DNA from: Paenibacillus tundrae
Lineage (GTDB): Bacteria > Bacillota > Bacilli > Paenibacillales > Paenibacillaceae
Assembly: GCF_036884255.1 (NCBI RefSeq)
Contig: NZ_CP145605.1
Location: forward strand, 5,517,001 to 5,581,000
Direction of reading: 5' to 3'
DNA: 64,000 nt
A program made the translations under genes and the position numbers. The number at the start of each line of letters is the position of its first letter. Positions within the stretch are counted from its first letter, which is position 1. This document shows positions 36,893 through 46,305 of the stretch, piece by piece. The notes under the pieces were generated by a model that saw only the letters and a program-made list of their open reading frames with translations, did not search any database and was not told the origin of the DNA.

Positions 36893-37876
36893 CTACATGA
36901 TGCTTTCTTTAGTGATTTTTTTGAACAATCCGTTCGCTGCAAACAGAAGAAGAATACTAACTACGGAGTTAAATATCCCTATGGCTGTACCGTACGAGAA
37001 TCGTCCTAGATATATACCGTAATTCAGTGCGTATAGGTCTAATACTTCCGCATAGTCGGTGACAAGGCTGTTACCGAGCAAGAGTTGCTTCTCAAAACCT
37101 GTGCTAGTCAAGTGACCGATAGCCATGATGAACAGAACCGACATGGTTGTCCGAATACCAGGCAATGTTATGTGCCACATCTGTCTCCAGCGGTTGGCTC
37201 CATCGACACGAGAGGCTTCGTACAGCTCTTGGTCAATCCCCGTAATAGCCGCCAGATAGATAATGGCATTCCAACCGGTTTCTTTCCACATATCTGAAGC
37301 GGTTACAATGTACCAGAACAGGTTACCTTGCGCCATGAATTGAATTGGTTCGTTAATAATGTGAAGACCCATCAAGATGTCATTGATTACGCCTCCATCG
37401 GTGGAGAGCATTTTCGTAACGATCCCGGCAACAACGACCCAGGATACAAAGTGAGGAAGGTACGACACGGTTTGTACTGTGCGCTTCAAGAACACACCTT
37501 TAAGTTCATTCAAGAGAATTGCGAAGAAAATTGGCACGACAAAACCTACGACTAGACCCATGATGCTCATGGCTAGTGTGTTTCTTAGTACGAGATAGAA
37601 GCGTTCGTCACTGAACAATTCTACAAAGTGTTTAAAACCAACCCATTCTTGTTCACCGAACGATCTAGCTGGTTTATAGTTTTGGAATGCCATCGTCCAT
37701 CCCCATAAAGGTAGATAGTTGAATACAAATACCCAAGCAACGAATGGCAATGACATGAGATAGAGAAACTTTTGTTGCTTAATGCTGTCCCAAATTCCGT
37801 TCCGGCCTTTTTTAGTAGGCGGATTGGGGTCACTGCTTCTTTTCGCGGAAGCGGATTTTTCTGTTAGCGTTTCCAT
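36893..37876 (-). CDS. Carbohydrate ABC transporter permease, LplB/YteP type
   Basis: A 327-residue permease with a 30-residue hydrophilic N-terminal tail and six transmembrane helices. It has the LplB core (PLWGWTMAFQNYKPARS) and the EAA loop YEASRVDGANRWRQMWHITLPGI. It is the first gene of the permease pair. Upstream lie tandem cre-like sites. AGAGGAGGGGG precedes the ATG. Confidence 0.94.
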   Translation of the reverse strand: METLTEKSASAKRSSDPNPPTKKGRNGIWDSIKQQKFLYLMSLPFVAWVFVFNYLPLWGWTMAFQNYKPARSFGEQEWVGFKHFVELFSDERFYLVLRNTLAMSIMGLVVGFVVPIFFAILLNELKGVFLKRTVQTVSYLPHFVSWVVVAGIVTKMLSTDGGVINDILMGLHIINEPIQFMAQGNLFWYIVTASDMWKETGWNAIIYLAAITGIDQELYEASRVDGANRWRQMWHITLPGIRTTMSVLFIMAIGHLTSTGFEKQLLLGNSLVTDYAEVLDLYALNYGIYLGRFSYGTAIGIFNSVVSILLLFAANGLFKKITKESIM

Positions 37877-38082
37877 CTCCGTTCCCCCTCCTCTGTTTTT
37901 ATAAAACCATCATACTAGATAGAGCGTTTTCAAAATACCAGCTTGATTTTAGAGAAAATCATATAAAAATTAGATATACCCCTATAAAATCCGACATATT
38001 TGATTCAAAATCAGTTCATTTTAAGCATTTTAAATTCAATATATGAAATAAAAAGGAATTTACAAGCCAAAATTACAATTTC

Positions 38083-38110
38083 CGAAAACGTTTTTTCGAA
38101 ATCGTTTACT
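38083..38110 (+). promoter_or_regulatory. Two abutting cre-like 14-mers upstream of the permease operon
   Basis: CGAAAACGTTTTTT (38083-38096) and CGAAATCGTTTACT (38097-38110) lie head to tail without a gap; they match the cre consensus at 11 and 12 of 14 positions. They are about 210 bases before the LplB-type gene. Confidence 0.45.
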
Positions 38111-38123
38111 TCCCATTTTTTCA

Positions 38124-38150
38124 TAAAAAAAAGAGCCCTTTCAGGCTCTT
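38124..38150 (-). terminator. Terminator of the GH2 gene
   Basis: AAGAGCC and GGCTCTT form the stem around a 6-base loop, followed by a run of eight or more T on the minus strand, right after the stop codon. Confidence 0.88.
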
Positions 38151-38154
38151 CAAA

Positions 38155-41055
38155 TTAGAGTGCAAAACGTATCGTTTGTAACTTCAATATGCCCAACAGT
38201 TCCCCCACAGAAATAGCCGATTCAGGTTCGAATCGATCACTCAGCAGGTACGATACGATCTCTTGAAACAAATAGGCTACCTCCGGGCGCTTCATCAGAG
38301 ACAGATCGGTAAATGGTAATGAAGATACCAATAATTTCCCCTGTCCAACCCTCGCTTCAAAAGCATAGGTAAGACGTTTCGCTCTATGGAAGTGATCAAT
38401 CACCTCAAGTAAGGGACTTACTCCGCGAAGCGTATCAAGACAGATCGCAGGTGTACCATTGACGAGGTGATACCACTGCCAATCCGAGGCATGATCGTAA
38501 GGGAAACGACCTAACATCGCGGTATGCTCCTTCAAGTTTAACCCCATCGTTGCCCCGGGTTGGGTAGCAAACATCAGATAATTCCAGAACACAGGCAAAT
38601 ACTTTGTCTCTACCGGATCATATAGCCCTTCTGATGGAGTCTGAATCCACACCTGTACTCCATTAACTAGATAATCTAGTACGTTCGGTGTAAGAGACTT
38701 AGCAATGACTAGCTGGAATTGCAAGCCTCTTCGTAATGTACTCCCATCTAGATGATCCACGTGATCGTGATGTGCCCCTAGCAGATGTGGCTGCAGCTCA
38801 GTCACACTGTTCCAGATGCGATGGGTCTGCTCATGTGTGCGGTAATGGGGAAATGACCAGCCATGCCATACATTCGCTGCAATCACCTTGTCATCTCCTG
38901 AACGAATCTCTGCTTCTAGCTTAAAGGCCGTCGCGTGGTCTGAAGGCGCATGTATCGTTACGTATCCAAGAGGCAACACCTCGCCTCGACCTACTTCTCC
39001 ATAATGCCAATGTCCATCTTGTAAAACTACATGATTGCTTATCAGCTTCCAATGAACGATTGCATCCTTAATGGGCTGCTGTCCATAATGAGATACTCTC
39101 GCTTCGACTTGTATTGCTTCACCAGCATAAAACGTTCGCTCTCTACAGCTTAGGAGCAAGACTGTATTCTCGTTAAACTGTTGAAAATCTGCTGGCTCTG
39201 TAATCCCTTTACTGTCCCAGAACACATCCAGAATACCTGTCGTGGCATGCCCCTGTCCAGGAAAGTCACGGATATCCAGCAGCTGTATCCCCGCTGCATT
39301 CGGGGTACGACGCACTCGCTCCATCGCTTCTTTTAAGGAACGCACCAAATGTGCGCCACTCGCTTGCTGGAATTGCTCCAGATCCGCGGCTATGCCTTTA
39401 CGAGTTAGAGACTCCTCAATCGGTGGCAACCAGCTAGGACGAAGAACGCCTGTATATTTCTCACGTTCCTCTGGACGCACGTACATCGTGTATTGTGCAT
39501 GCTCATGACCAATTACCGGGCGATCAGTCAGCCGGGTCACCGCTTGATAATCAAGTGTTGTATCCGGCACGGCAGACAATTCGGATTCCAGTGGAGGATG
39601 CCAGTTCAAGGATTGGATATAGAAGTCCCCTTCCCGACCTTGAGCTGGGAGCTGACCGAAACCGGTATTATCTGTATACAGGCGAGACGGGTCAAGCGAT
39701 TGTGCCTTTCTCACCAGTTCATTTAATTCCGGATGACCGTTAGATCCAATCAATTCATTTCCCATGGAGAAGAGTACAAATGAAGGATGATCGTGCAGCG
39801 ACGATAACAGACCTTCGAGCTCGTGGGTTAGATAGGTCAACACTTCTGCTGGCGCAGGCTGTTCTCGATCTTCGAATAATCGTGACCAATGCGGAAGTTC
39901 AGCTTGCACCAACATGCCCTCTTCATCTGCTGCTTCCCAGAAAGGTTGCGGTGCGCTCCAGCCATGCAGACGTACATGGTTGAACCCGTAAGACTTGGCA
40001 ATCTGAAATTGCCGGACATAGTGCTGCTTGTCCCAGACTGGATACCCTGTGAGTGGGAAAATACAGCAATCTACGTAACCACGCAGAAAAACCGGAATAT
40101 CATTCAACATAAGCTTCTGTCCATGAGCCTGGAAAGAGCGAACACCAAATATTCGTTGTTGCTGATCAAGCTGTACCTCTCCATCATATAAACGAATCAT
40201 AGCTTGATAAAGTGAAGGAGACTCATCTGACCACAAGGCAAGACCTGGTTCCTGTGCAAGGTTCAATTGCAATGGTTGAATCTTTGCGATCCGTTGCCCG
40301 TCTGCTTCTATTGCTTCTGTTCTTTCATCGTCCTCATGCTTCCTTAACTCCACCTGGAAGCTCTGATCATCGAGCCAGGTTCCATCAGGATGCCGAATCT
40401 CGACCTGTAACCGCAGTGCTGAGGACGTAATATTTGGGGCAATATTAATCGTTCCTTTGATCGTTAGGGTCTCCTGCTTGGCATCAGGAAATAGGCTCAA
40501 TTGGTCGATGCGGTTCACCGGTATGCACTCCAACGTTGCTCCGCCTGTAATCCCACCCCAAGCAGTAGCTGTGTGCAAAGAGTGAATATGACTCCCCGCT
40601 AAAGGAAGCTTCATTGTGTTATCGACGCGCAGCTTCAATTCGTTCAATGATCCTTCTCGAATCCAAGGCGTAATATCCCATTCTTGTGCGTTAACCAGGC
40701 TGTCGCGTTCACCAACGTATTGACCATTCACCCAGAGATCCGTTGTCCAGCGTACCCCCTTTAATCGCAATATATAAGCACAATCCATATCCGTGGAAGC
40801 GATCTCAAAATTTCTTGTGTACCAGGCAGCTCCTTCGTACTCACGTACCTTCGTCCACGTATCCACACGTTGATAGCTTGGCTCTGCACCGTACCCCTGT
40901 TCTTCCCACGAGCCTGGGACTTGAATCTCCCCCCATGCAGGATCACCAGAGGATGGTGAAACTAGACTGTCTGTATTATCGGTAGCAAGGCAGAATTGCC
41001 AGGTTCCGTTCAGGTTATATGTTTGACGAACAGTATTAGGATCGAATGATTGCAT
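38155..41055 (-). CDS. GH2 family glycoside hydrolase
   Basis: I use the ATG at 41055 (966 residues) because GAGGAG lies about ten bases upstream; the longer frame begins with sequence unlike GH2 proteins. Domains in order: sugar-binding jelly roll (residues about 15-180, with VPGSWEEQGYG and DLWVNGQYVG), immunoglobulin-like domain, then a TIM barrel with the acid/base pair in LFSMGNEL and a probable nucleophile Glu in VIGHEHAQYTMY. The DFPGQGHATTGILDVFWDSKG segment marks a GH2 branch often of unclear specificity; beta-galactosidase is plausible. No signal peptide is present. Confidence 0.9.
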   Translation of the reverse strand: MQSFDPNTVRQTYNLNGTWQFCLATDNTDSLVSPSSGDPAWGEIQVPGSWEEQGYGAEPSYQRVDTWTKVREYEGAAWYTRNFEIASTDMDCAYILRLKGVRWTTDLWVNGQYVGERDSLVNAQEWDITPWIREGSLNELKLRVDNTMKLPLAGSHIHSLHTATAWGGITGGATLECIPVNRIDQLSLFPDAKQETLTIKGTINIAPNITSSALRLQVEIRHPDGTWLDDQSFQVELRKHEDDERTEAIEADGQRIAKIQPLQLNLAQEPGLALWSDESPSLYQAMIRLYDGEVQLDQQQRIFGVRSFQAHGQKLMLNDIPVFLRGYVDCCIFPLTGYPVWDKQHYVRQFQIAKSYGFNHVRLHGWSAPQPFWEAADEEGMLVQAELPHWSRLFEDREQPAPAEVLTYLTHELEGLLSSLHDHPSFVLFSMGNELIGSNGHPELNELVRKAQSLDPSRLYTDNTGFGQLPAQGREGDFYIQSLNWHPPLESELSAVPDTTLDYQAVTRLTDRPVIGHEHAQYTMYVRPEEREKYTGVLRPSWLPPIEESLTRKGIAADLEQFQQASGAHLVRSLKEAMERVRRTPNAAGIQLLDIRDFPGQGHATTGILDVFWDSKGITEPADFQQFNENTVLLLSCRERTFYAGEAIQVEARVSHYGQQPIKDAIVHWKLISNHVVLQDGHWHYGEVGRGEVLPLGYVTIHAPSDHATAFKLEAEIRSGDDKVIAANVWHGWSFPHYRTHEQTHRIWNSVTELQPHLLGAHHDHVDHLDGSTLRRGLQFQLVIAKSLTPNVLDYLVNGVQVWIQTPSEGLYDPVETKYLPVFWNYLMFATQPGATMGLNLKEHTAMLGRFPYDHASDWQWYHLVNGTPAICLDTLRGVSPLLEVIDHFHRAKRLTYAFEARVGQGKLLVSSLPFTDLSLMKRPEVAYLFQEIVSYLLSDRFEPESAISVGELLGILKLQTIRFAL

Positions 41056-41161
41056 CTGCTTGTCGCTCCTCGCCTTATCATTTACATTCAGTTTAAAAGG
41101 TACGTTCTGGGCTGTACCATTGCATAAACACGGAAGAGCATGGACTATCTCATGAAATGAT

Positions 41162-41193
41162 AAGAACACCTACAGATGATCTACAGGTGTTCT
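41162..41193 (-). terminator. Hairpin after the YesN-type regulator gene
   Basis: AAGAACACCT and AGGTGTTCTT form a 10-bp outer stem with an inner AGAT/ATCT pairing. The downstream T-run is weak, so termination may be incomplete. Confidence 0.6.
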
Positions 41194-41205
41194 TGTCAAT
41201 ATTCC

Positions 41206-41219
41206 TGAAAACGTTTTAC
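41206..41219 (+). promoter_or_regulatory. cre-like site between the regulator and GH2 genes
   Basis: TGAAAACGTTTTAC matches the cre consensus at 12 of 14 positions. Confidence 0.4.
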
Positions 41220-41257
41220 AAAAACTGAACACGTACTAACCTCTCTATGTCTAACTA

Positions 41258-42862
41258 TTACTCGCTCGGGTTTTCTCCAGGCTTCTCTTTGGATTGTAAT
41301 TTAGTATGTTCTCTGGCGTGTTTGTACGCTGACGGAGATTCACCTACATATTTTCTGAACTTTCCGTGGAAGTAATCCACATTGGCATATCCTACTCTCG
41401 CGGCAACTTGATGTACCTTTAACCCCTCGTTCAGCAATTCCTTCGCCTTCTCCATCCGCACCTTATCCAGAAAAGCATTAAACGACTCTCCTGTATGATT
41501 TTTGAACAGTTTCCCCAGATAACTACTATTGTAGTTGAATACATCAGAGAGTACTTCTAGTTTCAAATTCTCACCGGGATTACGCCGGATAAATTCAATC
41601 ATTTGTTTTAACACGGTATCCGTACTGCCCCCACCCATGCGCTGAATAAGGCGGTTCAGATGCTCAGCAGCCATCACTTGCAGGTCCCGCAGTGTATGCT
41701 GATGATATACCTCGGTAATTAACATCGAATGCTCCTGCAAAATAGACTGCATCTGCTGATTGGCAGCAGCAAGTTTATTAATCGCCAGAGAGAATGTCTG
41801 GGAGAACGCCGTCTTGATCGCTTGTTCTGTTCGATGATAGGGCACAATTCGATCCTGCATCTCACCAAGAACCCGCATCACCGATTCATGACTTCGAATA
41901 TCGAGTGCATAGTACAGTTTGTCTGCGAGTTCAGCTTCATCCGGTTCATAACCGTCTGGTCTGGAGTCTTCAATTGAATGGATGTGATTCTCACCAATGA
42001 CCTGATCATTCCAGAGCATCATTCGTTCTTCGGAGAACAAGAACCGATCAGCCAACATGGCGTTTGCCTGACGATAGGACTTCGAGATCTCTGCTGTAGA
42101 TGGGACAGGCTGACCTGCTGCCACATACATGTGAATATTCCATTCCCCTAATAGACTCCTAAGTTCATCATGCACATTACGGGCTCCGTCGATAGAAATA
42201 ATCGGCTCTTTGTACAGCAGCCCTAATCCCGAATGGAACGAAAATACGATCCCCCGCTGCTGCTGATCAAAGGCTTCAACCAGCTTGCGCTTAAGGGCAC
42301 TCCCCCGCTGCAGATCAGGTGCAGCATGAATCTCCAGCAATATAATCTGATATTGAGGCCACTTTAGCCCAAGTGCATCTTCTTGAGTGGTGACAGCACC
42401 TTCATGATTATCAAAAAGCAGCGCTTCAATCTGATGCTCTCGATATGCCGTATCCTCACCGGCATGACGCGCATTCGTCTCTCGTTCTCGTGTCAGCACG
42501 ACAGAGATACGCTGAAGCTCGCTAATGATCTCTTCCTCATCTACCGGTTTAAGCAGATAACCATCTACACCGAAGCTGATCGCCTTTTTGGCATAATCAA
42601 AATCCGCATACCCGCTCAAGATAAGAAAATGGGCATCTGCATGATGTTGGCGCACATCTTCAATGACATCCAAACCTGTCATGCCAGGCATCCGGATATC
42701 GATAATCGTCAGATCTGGCTTGAGCTCGTCAAAACGTTCTATCGCTTCACGACCGCTTGCTGCGGTACCGATGACTTCAAATCCATATTCTTCCCAGTTA
42801 ATAATCGTCGTTAATCCCTCTCGAATACTGGGTTCATCATCTACCAAAAACACTCTATACAT
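41258..42862 (-). CDS. YesN-type response regulator with AraC DNA-binding domain
   Basis: A 534-residue protein started at the ATG at 42862, which follows CAGGAGGGAACC. Residues 1-125 are a receiver domain with D8-D9, phospho-acceptor D55 in TIIDIRMPGM and the conserved Lys in LLKPVDE. A long middle region is followed by a C-terminal AraC-type double helix-turn-helix (FNYNSSYLGKLFKNHTGESFN and VAARVGYANVDYFHGKFRKYVG). Its start overlaps the kinase stop by eight bases, so the two are translationally coupled. It probably activates the adjoining GH2 and sugar transport genes. Confidence 0.94.
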   Translation of the reverse strand: MYRVFLVDDEPSIREGLTTIINWEEYGFEVIGTAASGREAIERFDELKPDLTIIDIRMPGMTGLDVIEDVRQHHADAHFLILSGYADFDYAKKAISFGVDGYLLKPVDEEEIISELQRISVVLTRERETNARHAGEDTAYREHQIEALLFDNHEGAVTTQEDALGLKWPQYQIILLEIHAAPDLQRGSALKRKLVEAFDQQQRGIVFSFHSGLGLLYKEPIISIDGARNVHDELRSLLGEWNIHMYVAAGQPVPSTAEISKSYRQANAMLADRFLFSEERMMLWNDQVIGENHIHSIEDSRPDGYEPDEAELADKLYYALDIRSHESVMRVLGEMQDRIVPYHRTEQAIKTAFSQTFSLAINKLAAANQQMQSILQEHSMLITEVYHQHTLRDLQVMAAEHLNRLIQRMGGGSTDTVLKQMIEFIRRNPGENLKLEVLSDVFNYNSSYLGKLFKNHTGESFNAFLDKVRMEKAKELLNEGLKVHQVAARVGYANVDYFHGKFRKYVGESPSAYKHAREHTKLQSKEKPGENPSE

Positions 42863-44645
42863 GCTGGTTCCCTCCTGCTGGCAAGGTGAAAGAAACCTCT
42901 GTTCCTTCCCCGTACACACTCTTGATCTGCAATCCATGAGGCTCGCCGTAAGTCAGCGTCAACCGCTGGTGTACATTGCGTAGACCGATTCGGCTCTTCT
43001 CCTGTTCCTCAGGTCCACAGATGAACTGCATAACCTCACCCAGCCGTTCTGGGGTAATGCCTGCTCCATCGTCCTTTACATGAACCTGAATTACTTCATC
43101 CATCGGATAGATGCTAATGTTCACACGCACCGTACCCTCTTTATTTTCTAGACCATGCACGATGGCATTCTCCACAAGGGGTTGGATGATTAATGGAGGT
43201 ATAGAGATTTTCTCTACCTCTGGATGAATATCAATGACGAATGCGAGACGATCACCATAACGAAATTTCTGAATTTCCAAATAAGAACGTACCATTTCAA
43301 GTTCTGCCTTAAGGGTTGTTTTGCCGCTACCAATCTCTAAACTCTTACGCATAAGCTTGCCTAACAACCGCACAATATTGGCGATCTCCGCTTCCCCTTG
43401 AATATGGGCTTTCATACGGATGGATTCCAAGGCATTAAATAAAAAATGAGGGTTGATCTGGCTCGCCATCATTTTCAGTTTAATCTCTTTTTGGGCGATT
43501 TCCAATTGTGTATTCTGCTCAGAAGTCTCCACAACCTGGGTCATCAGATCATTAATACTTTTTACCATATAATTGAATTGTCTAGAAAGTTGCCCAATCT
43601 CATCATTCCCGTCAATACGTGATGTGACATTCAGATCTCCTAGAGCAAGCTTGTTCAGATGTCTACTAAGCCGCAGTAATCGGTTAGAAGTGAGAAATGA
43701 AATAATATACACCAGCAACAGTGCAATTACCAATACCAATATCATAAAACTCATACCAATCAAGCTTATTTTATTGGCATCCTTCATTATATTTTTGGTC
43801 GCAAATACTGAAATGACCTTCAGACTATTAATACTAGACGAGGGATTAAGCTCATCGATAACGATATTGGAAGGCTCGCCTTGAAAGTCAGCCTCTAAGG
43901 TGCCCTTCACTTGATTCTGCAGATCAATACCAAAATCGAGTTGATTCAACGTTTGACCCACCAGTTCGGTATTTTTGGCCGCAACAATATAACCCTGCTC
44001 GTCCGTAATCAACGTCTCAAATGGCTCTTGGCGCAATAACTCATTCAGCTCATCCTGATTAATCCCTATCATAAGAACACCTTCGGTACGGTATTCGGGA
44101 AAGGGAACCTTACGAACTAAGCTCAGTTTGTGTACTGGATTGTCTTCCTTATTAGGAATGTAAAACCATCCAATGCTCGTTGAAGTGAGTGCCTTCTGAT
44201 ACCAGTAGCTGTCCTTCGTTTGTTGATCCACCGGAATAATTTCCAAATTGTTAATCAACGTGGGGTTGGTAGAATAGAAACGGATTCCAGCAATTTCACG
44301 GTACTGACGCTTGTACTCCTGAAAATCCTTATATGCCAAATACGCCCTCGTTAGCTCCATGACCGATTCATATCTTGTATTCACAATTTTCTCCAAATCC
44401 TTGTTGAACATCAGGATGTTAGAGATATCCGTTGGCACACGTAGCAATGTGGCTGTCTGACTCTTGATTTTGTCCACGTTATTAATGGTCTGTTCGATGG
44501 CATTATTCAGTGCCTGCTCTCGAAAATATGCCGTGACAGCAAGACCAACGATTAAGACGGGAACCATGACGACGAGTACGTAGGAGATCAGCAATTTATG
44601 CTTCATTTTGAGATTATTCGATACTTGTATTAGCCTCTTTAACAT
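42855..44645 (-). CDS. YesM-type sensor histidine kinase
   Basis: A 596-residue membrane kinase from the ATG at 44645 (GGAAGGTG upstream). An N-terminal transmembrane helix (LLISYVLVVMVPVLIVGLA) is followed by an extracellular dCache-like sensor of about 250 residues, a second helix (MSFMILVLVIALLLVYIISF), a HAMP domain, the His_kinase motif QINPHFLFNALE with the phospho-acceptor His, and an ATPase domain (PLVENAIVHGLE, DDGAGI, GIGLRNVHQRL). It should sense an extracellular sugar or the loaded binding protein and phosphorylate the regulator encoded next. Confidence 0.94.
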   Translation of the reverse strand: MLKRLIQVSNNLKMKHKLLISYVLVVMVPVLIVGLAVTAYFREQALNNAIEQTINNVDKIKSQTATLLRVPTDISNILMFNKDLEKIVNTRYESVMELTRAYLAYKDFQEYKRQYREIAGIRFYSTNPTLINNLEIIPVDQQTKDSYWYQKALTSTSIGWFYIPNKEDNPVHKLSLVRKVPFPEYRTEGVLMIGINQDELNELLRQEPFETLITDEQGYIVAAKNTELVGQTLNQLDFGIDLQNQVKGTLEADFQGEPSNIVIDELNPSSSINSLKVISVFATKNIMKDANKISLIGMSFMILVLVIALLLVYIISFLTSNRLLRLSRHLNKLALGDLNVTSRIDGNDEIGQLSRQFNYMVKSINDLMTQVVETSEQNTQLEIAQKEIKLKMMASQINPHFLFNALESIRMKAHIQGEAEIANIVRLLGKLMRKSLEIGSGKTTLKAELEMVRSYLEIQKFRYGDRLAFVIDIHPEVEKISIPPLIIQPLVENAIVHGLENKEGTVRVNISIYPMDEVIQVHVKDDGAGITPERLGEVMQFICGPEEQEKSRIGLRNVHQRLTLTYGEPHGLQIKSVYGEGTEVSFTLPAGGNQHV

Positions 44646-44667
44646 GTCTGCACCTTCCGTCATCTTG

Positions 44668-44681
44668 TACAAGCGCTTACA
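44668..44681 (+). promoter_or_regulatory. cre-like site upstream of the histidine kinase gene
   Basis: TACAAGCGCTTACA matches the cre consensus at 12 of 14 positions and is nearly palindromic around AAGCGCTT, 23 bases before the start codon. Confidence 0.45.
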
Positions 44682-44737
44682 TATATAAGGGCAGGCTTAC
44701 GACACCTTGCCTTCTTATATATCTTATCATACCACGG

Positions 44738-44757
44738 AAAAAGCCCTCATCAGGGCT
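44738..44757 (-). terminator. Terminator of the Lrp/AsnC regulator gene
   Basis: AGCCCT and AGGGCT form a short GC-rich stem with a CATG-type loop and are followed on the minus strand by a T-run, 12 bases after the stop. Confidence 0.75.
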
Positions 44758-44769
44758 CAATCTTACTTT

Positions 44770-45228
44770 TCAACCCAAAGAAAGTTGCTCGGTCTTCAAA
44801 ATAAGGTCTGATAGCTGCACCTCGGAAAAGACCACATGGGTCACCGTAACAGCATACGAAGTGAGCTCTGTAATACAGGCTTCCACCTCGGCCATACTCG
44901 GTGTACACAACATAACCATAAAGCACGCCTTGCCTGCCACACGATATGCAAACTCTGTCCAAGGCAACTGACGAATATAATCAGCGAAGCGTTCATGCTC
45001 GCCGTTGCGTAGGGTCACCTCAATCATGCATCGAACCGTACATCCCAGCTTGGCTCGATCAATTTCCACTTGGTATCCCTTAATGACGCCTTCATCCTCC
45101 AGCCTGCGTACCCGTTCACTCACTGAGGAAGGAGATAAGTTAACCTGTCTTGCTAGTTCCCGCATGGAAAGTCGAGCATCTTCCCGAAGTTTTCTCAATA
45201 TATGATAATCTGTGCGATCCAGGTTCAT
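44770..45228 (-). CDS. Lrp/AsnC-family transcriptional regulator
   Basis: A 152-residue protein. Residues 1-60 are the helix-turn-helix (LDRTDYHILRKLREDARLSMRELARQVNLSPSSVSERVRRLEDEGVIKGY), and the rest is a RAM ligand-binding domain. It is divergent from the AhpD-like gene. A perfect palindrome AAGACA-TT-TGTCTT just upstream may be its own operator. Ligand is probably an amino acid, from family knowledge. Confidence 0.92.
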   Translation of the reverse strand: MNLDRTDYHILRKLREDARLSMRELARQVNLSPSSVSERVRRLEDEGVIKGYQVEIDRAKLGCTVRCMIEVTLRNGEHERFADYIRQLPWTEFAYRVAGKACFMVMLCTPSMAEVEACITELTSYAVTVTHVVFSEVQLSDLILKTEQLSLG

Positions 45229-45251
45229 TTGTCTACCCAGGCTCCTTTTTC

Positions 45252-45265
45252 AAGACATTTGTCTT
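45252..45265. promoter_or_regulatory. Palindrome in the Lrp/AsnC - AhpD divergent region
   Basis: AAGACATTTGTCTT is a perfect 6-2-6 palindrome 24 bases upstream of the regulator's start, a typical place for an autoregulatory operator. Confidence 0.45.
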
Positions 45266-45438
45266 AGAGTATCATACATTCGCAATCATTTGCAGTGGAG
45301 AGCCACTTCAACCATACGATAAAATTTAGTTACAGCAATAAATCATCAGTATTTGTGCGTGTACAAAAACTTTGGAACAACCTCTATTCGTACATGTACT
45401 GTGTAAAACAAGTTTCTTATGAGGAGCGATCACATCAT

Positions 45439-45861
45439 ATGCCTATGATTTCTTATTCATCTAATGGCGAAACTGCCTTTCAACGTTTACTCGGTCACAA
45501 TCCATCCATCATGCTACACTGGAACGCATTGGGAGATACCCTGGCTGGGGATCATTTGTTATCCGCCCAGCTCAAGGAGCAGGTAAGGCGAACGCTCGCT
45601 CATCGGAACGGCTGTATGTACTGTCGTGCCAAAGGGGCTCCTGATCCGAAACCCGAAGAGGCCGCCATCAGTATGGCGACCGGACTTGCGGAGTTATTTG
45701 TCCAGACGGGGGGCAATGTGGATTCTGCCGTTTTCCCCGTTCTGCGTGAACACTTTACCGACGCTCAGCTCAGTGAGCTCTGTGCCTGGATCTGTTTTAC
45801 CATCGCATCCCAATGGTTCGGCGCGGCTCTTCAGCTTGAGGCACCGAATGAATCCGAGTAA
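45439..45861 (+). CDS. AhpD/carboxymuconolactone decarboxylase-like protein
   Basis: A 140-residue protein from the ATG at 45439, which follows GAGGAGCG; the longer upstream frame lacks a site. An AhpD-like helix with a CXXC pair is present (LAHRNGCMYCRAKG), preceded by a helix reading LKEQVRRTLAHR. AhpD proteins act as peroxide-linked thiol disulfide enzymes. It abuts the convergent OsmC gene with zero bases between the stop codons, and is divergent from an Lrp/AsnC regulator. The assignment to AhpD-like is by motif only. Confidence 0.78.
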   Translation: MPMISYSSNGETAFQRLLGHNPSIMLHWNALGDTLAGDHLLSAQLKEQVRRTLAHRNGCMYCRAKGAPDPKPEEAAISMATGLAELFVQTGGNVDSAVFPVLREHFTDAQLSELCAWICFTIASQWFGAALQLEAPNESE

Positions 45862-46284
45862 TTATGGACGTGGCGTCTCTACACCATTGAGAATCAATTG
45901 TGGATGAATGTCTGCACTTAGTGAGGCGGATACCGCACAATACTTCTCTTCTGCCATCTGGATCGCTTTCCAGATCCGGTAATCCGGGATATCTCCGTCG
46001 ACTTTGAAGATCAGGTCAATGGAAGTGAAGCCTTTGGGCATCCCTTCACTGCGTGTACCTTGTGCCTCAATTTCAATAGACGTAATTTTGTCTAAGAAAG
46101 CGTCCAGAATCATCGTAATATCGATGCCCATGCAACCACCAAGACCTGCCAGCAGCAGTTCCATTGGTGTCGCTCCTTGGCTATCTCCGCCATAAGCAGC
46201 CGTTGCATCCATACCTACAGCGTAGCCAGACGGACCTTCAGACGTAAACGCGCGTTTGCCTTTCCATACCGTAGTTACATTCAT
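45862..46284 (-). CDS. OsmC-family protein
   Basis: A 140-residue OsmC fold protein. The two redox cysteines expected for organic hydroperoxide reductases are visible in LGGCMGIDI and EKYCAVSASL. It lies 21 bases after the ATPase gene of an amino-acid ABC transporter, so it is probably the last gene of that operon, and it is tail to tail with an AhpD-like gene. It could reduce peroxides or handle reactive sulfur species. Confidence 0.9.
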   Translation of the reverse strand: MNVTTVWKGKRAFTSEGPSGYAVGMDATAAYGGDSQGATPMELLLAGLGGCMGIDITMILDAFLDKITSIEIEAQGTRSEGMPKGFTSIDLIFKVDGDIPDYRIWKAIQMAEEKYCAVSASLSADIHPQLILNGVETPRP

Positions 46285-46305
46285 GATGTCATCCTTCTTT
46301 CTTCA

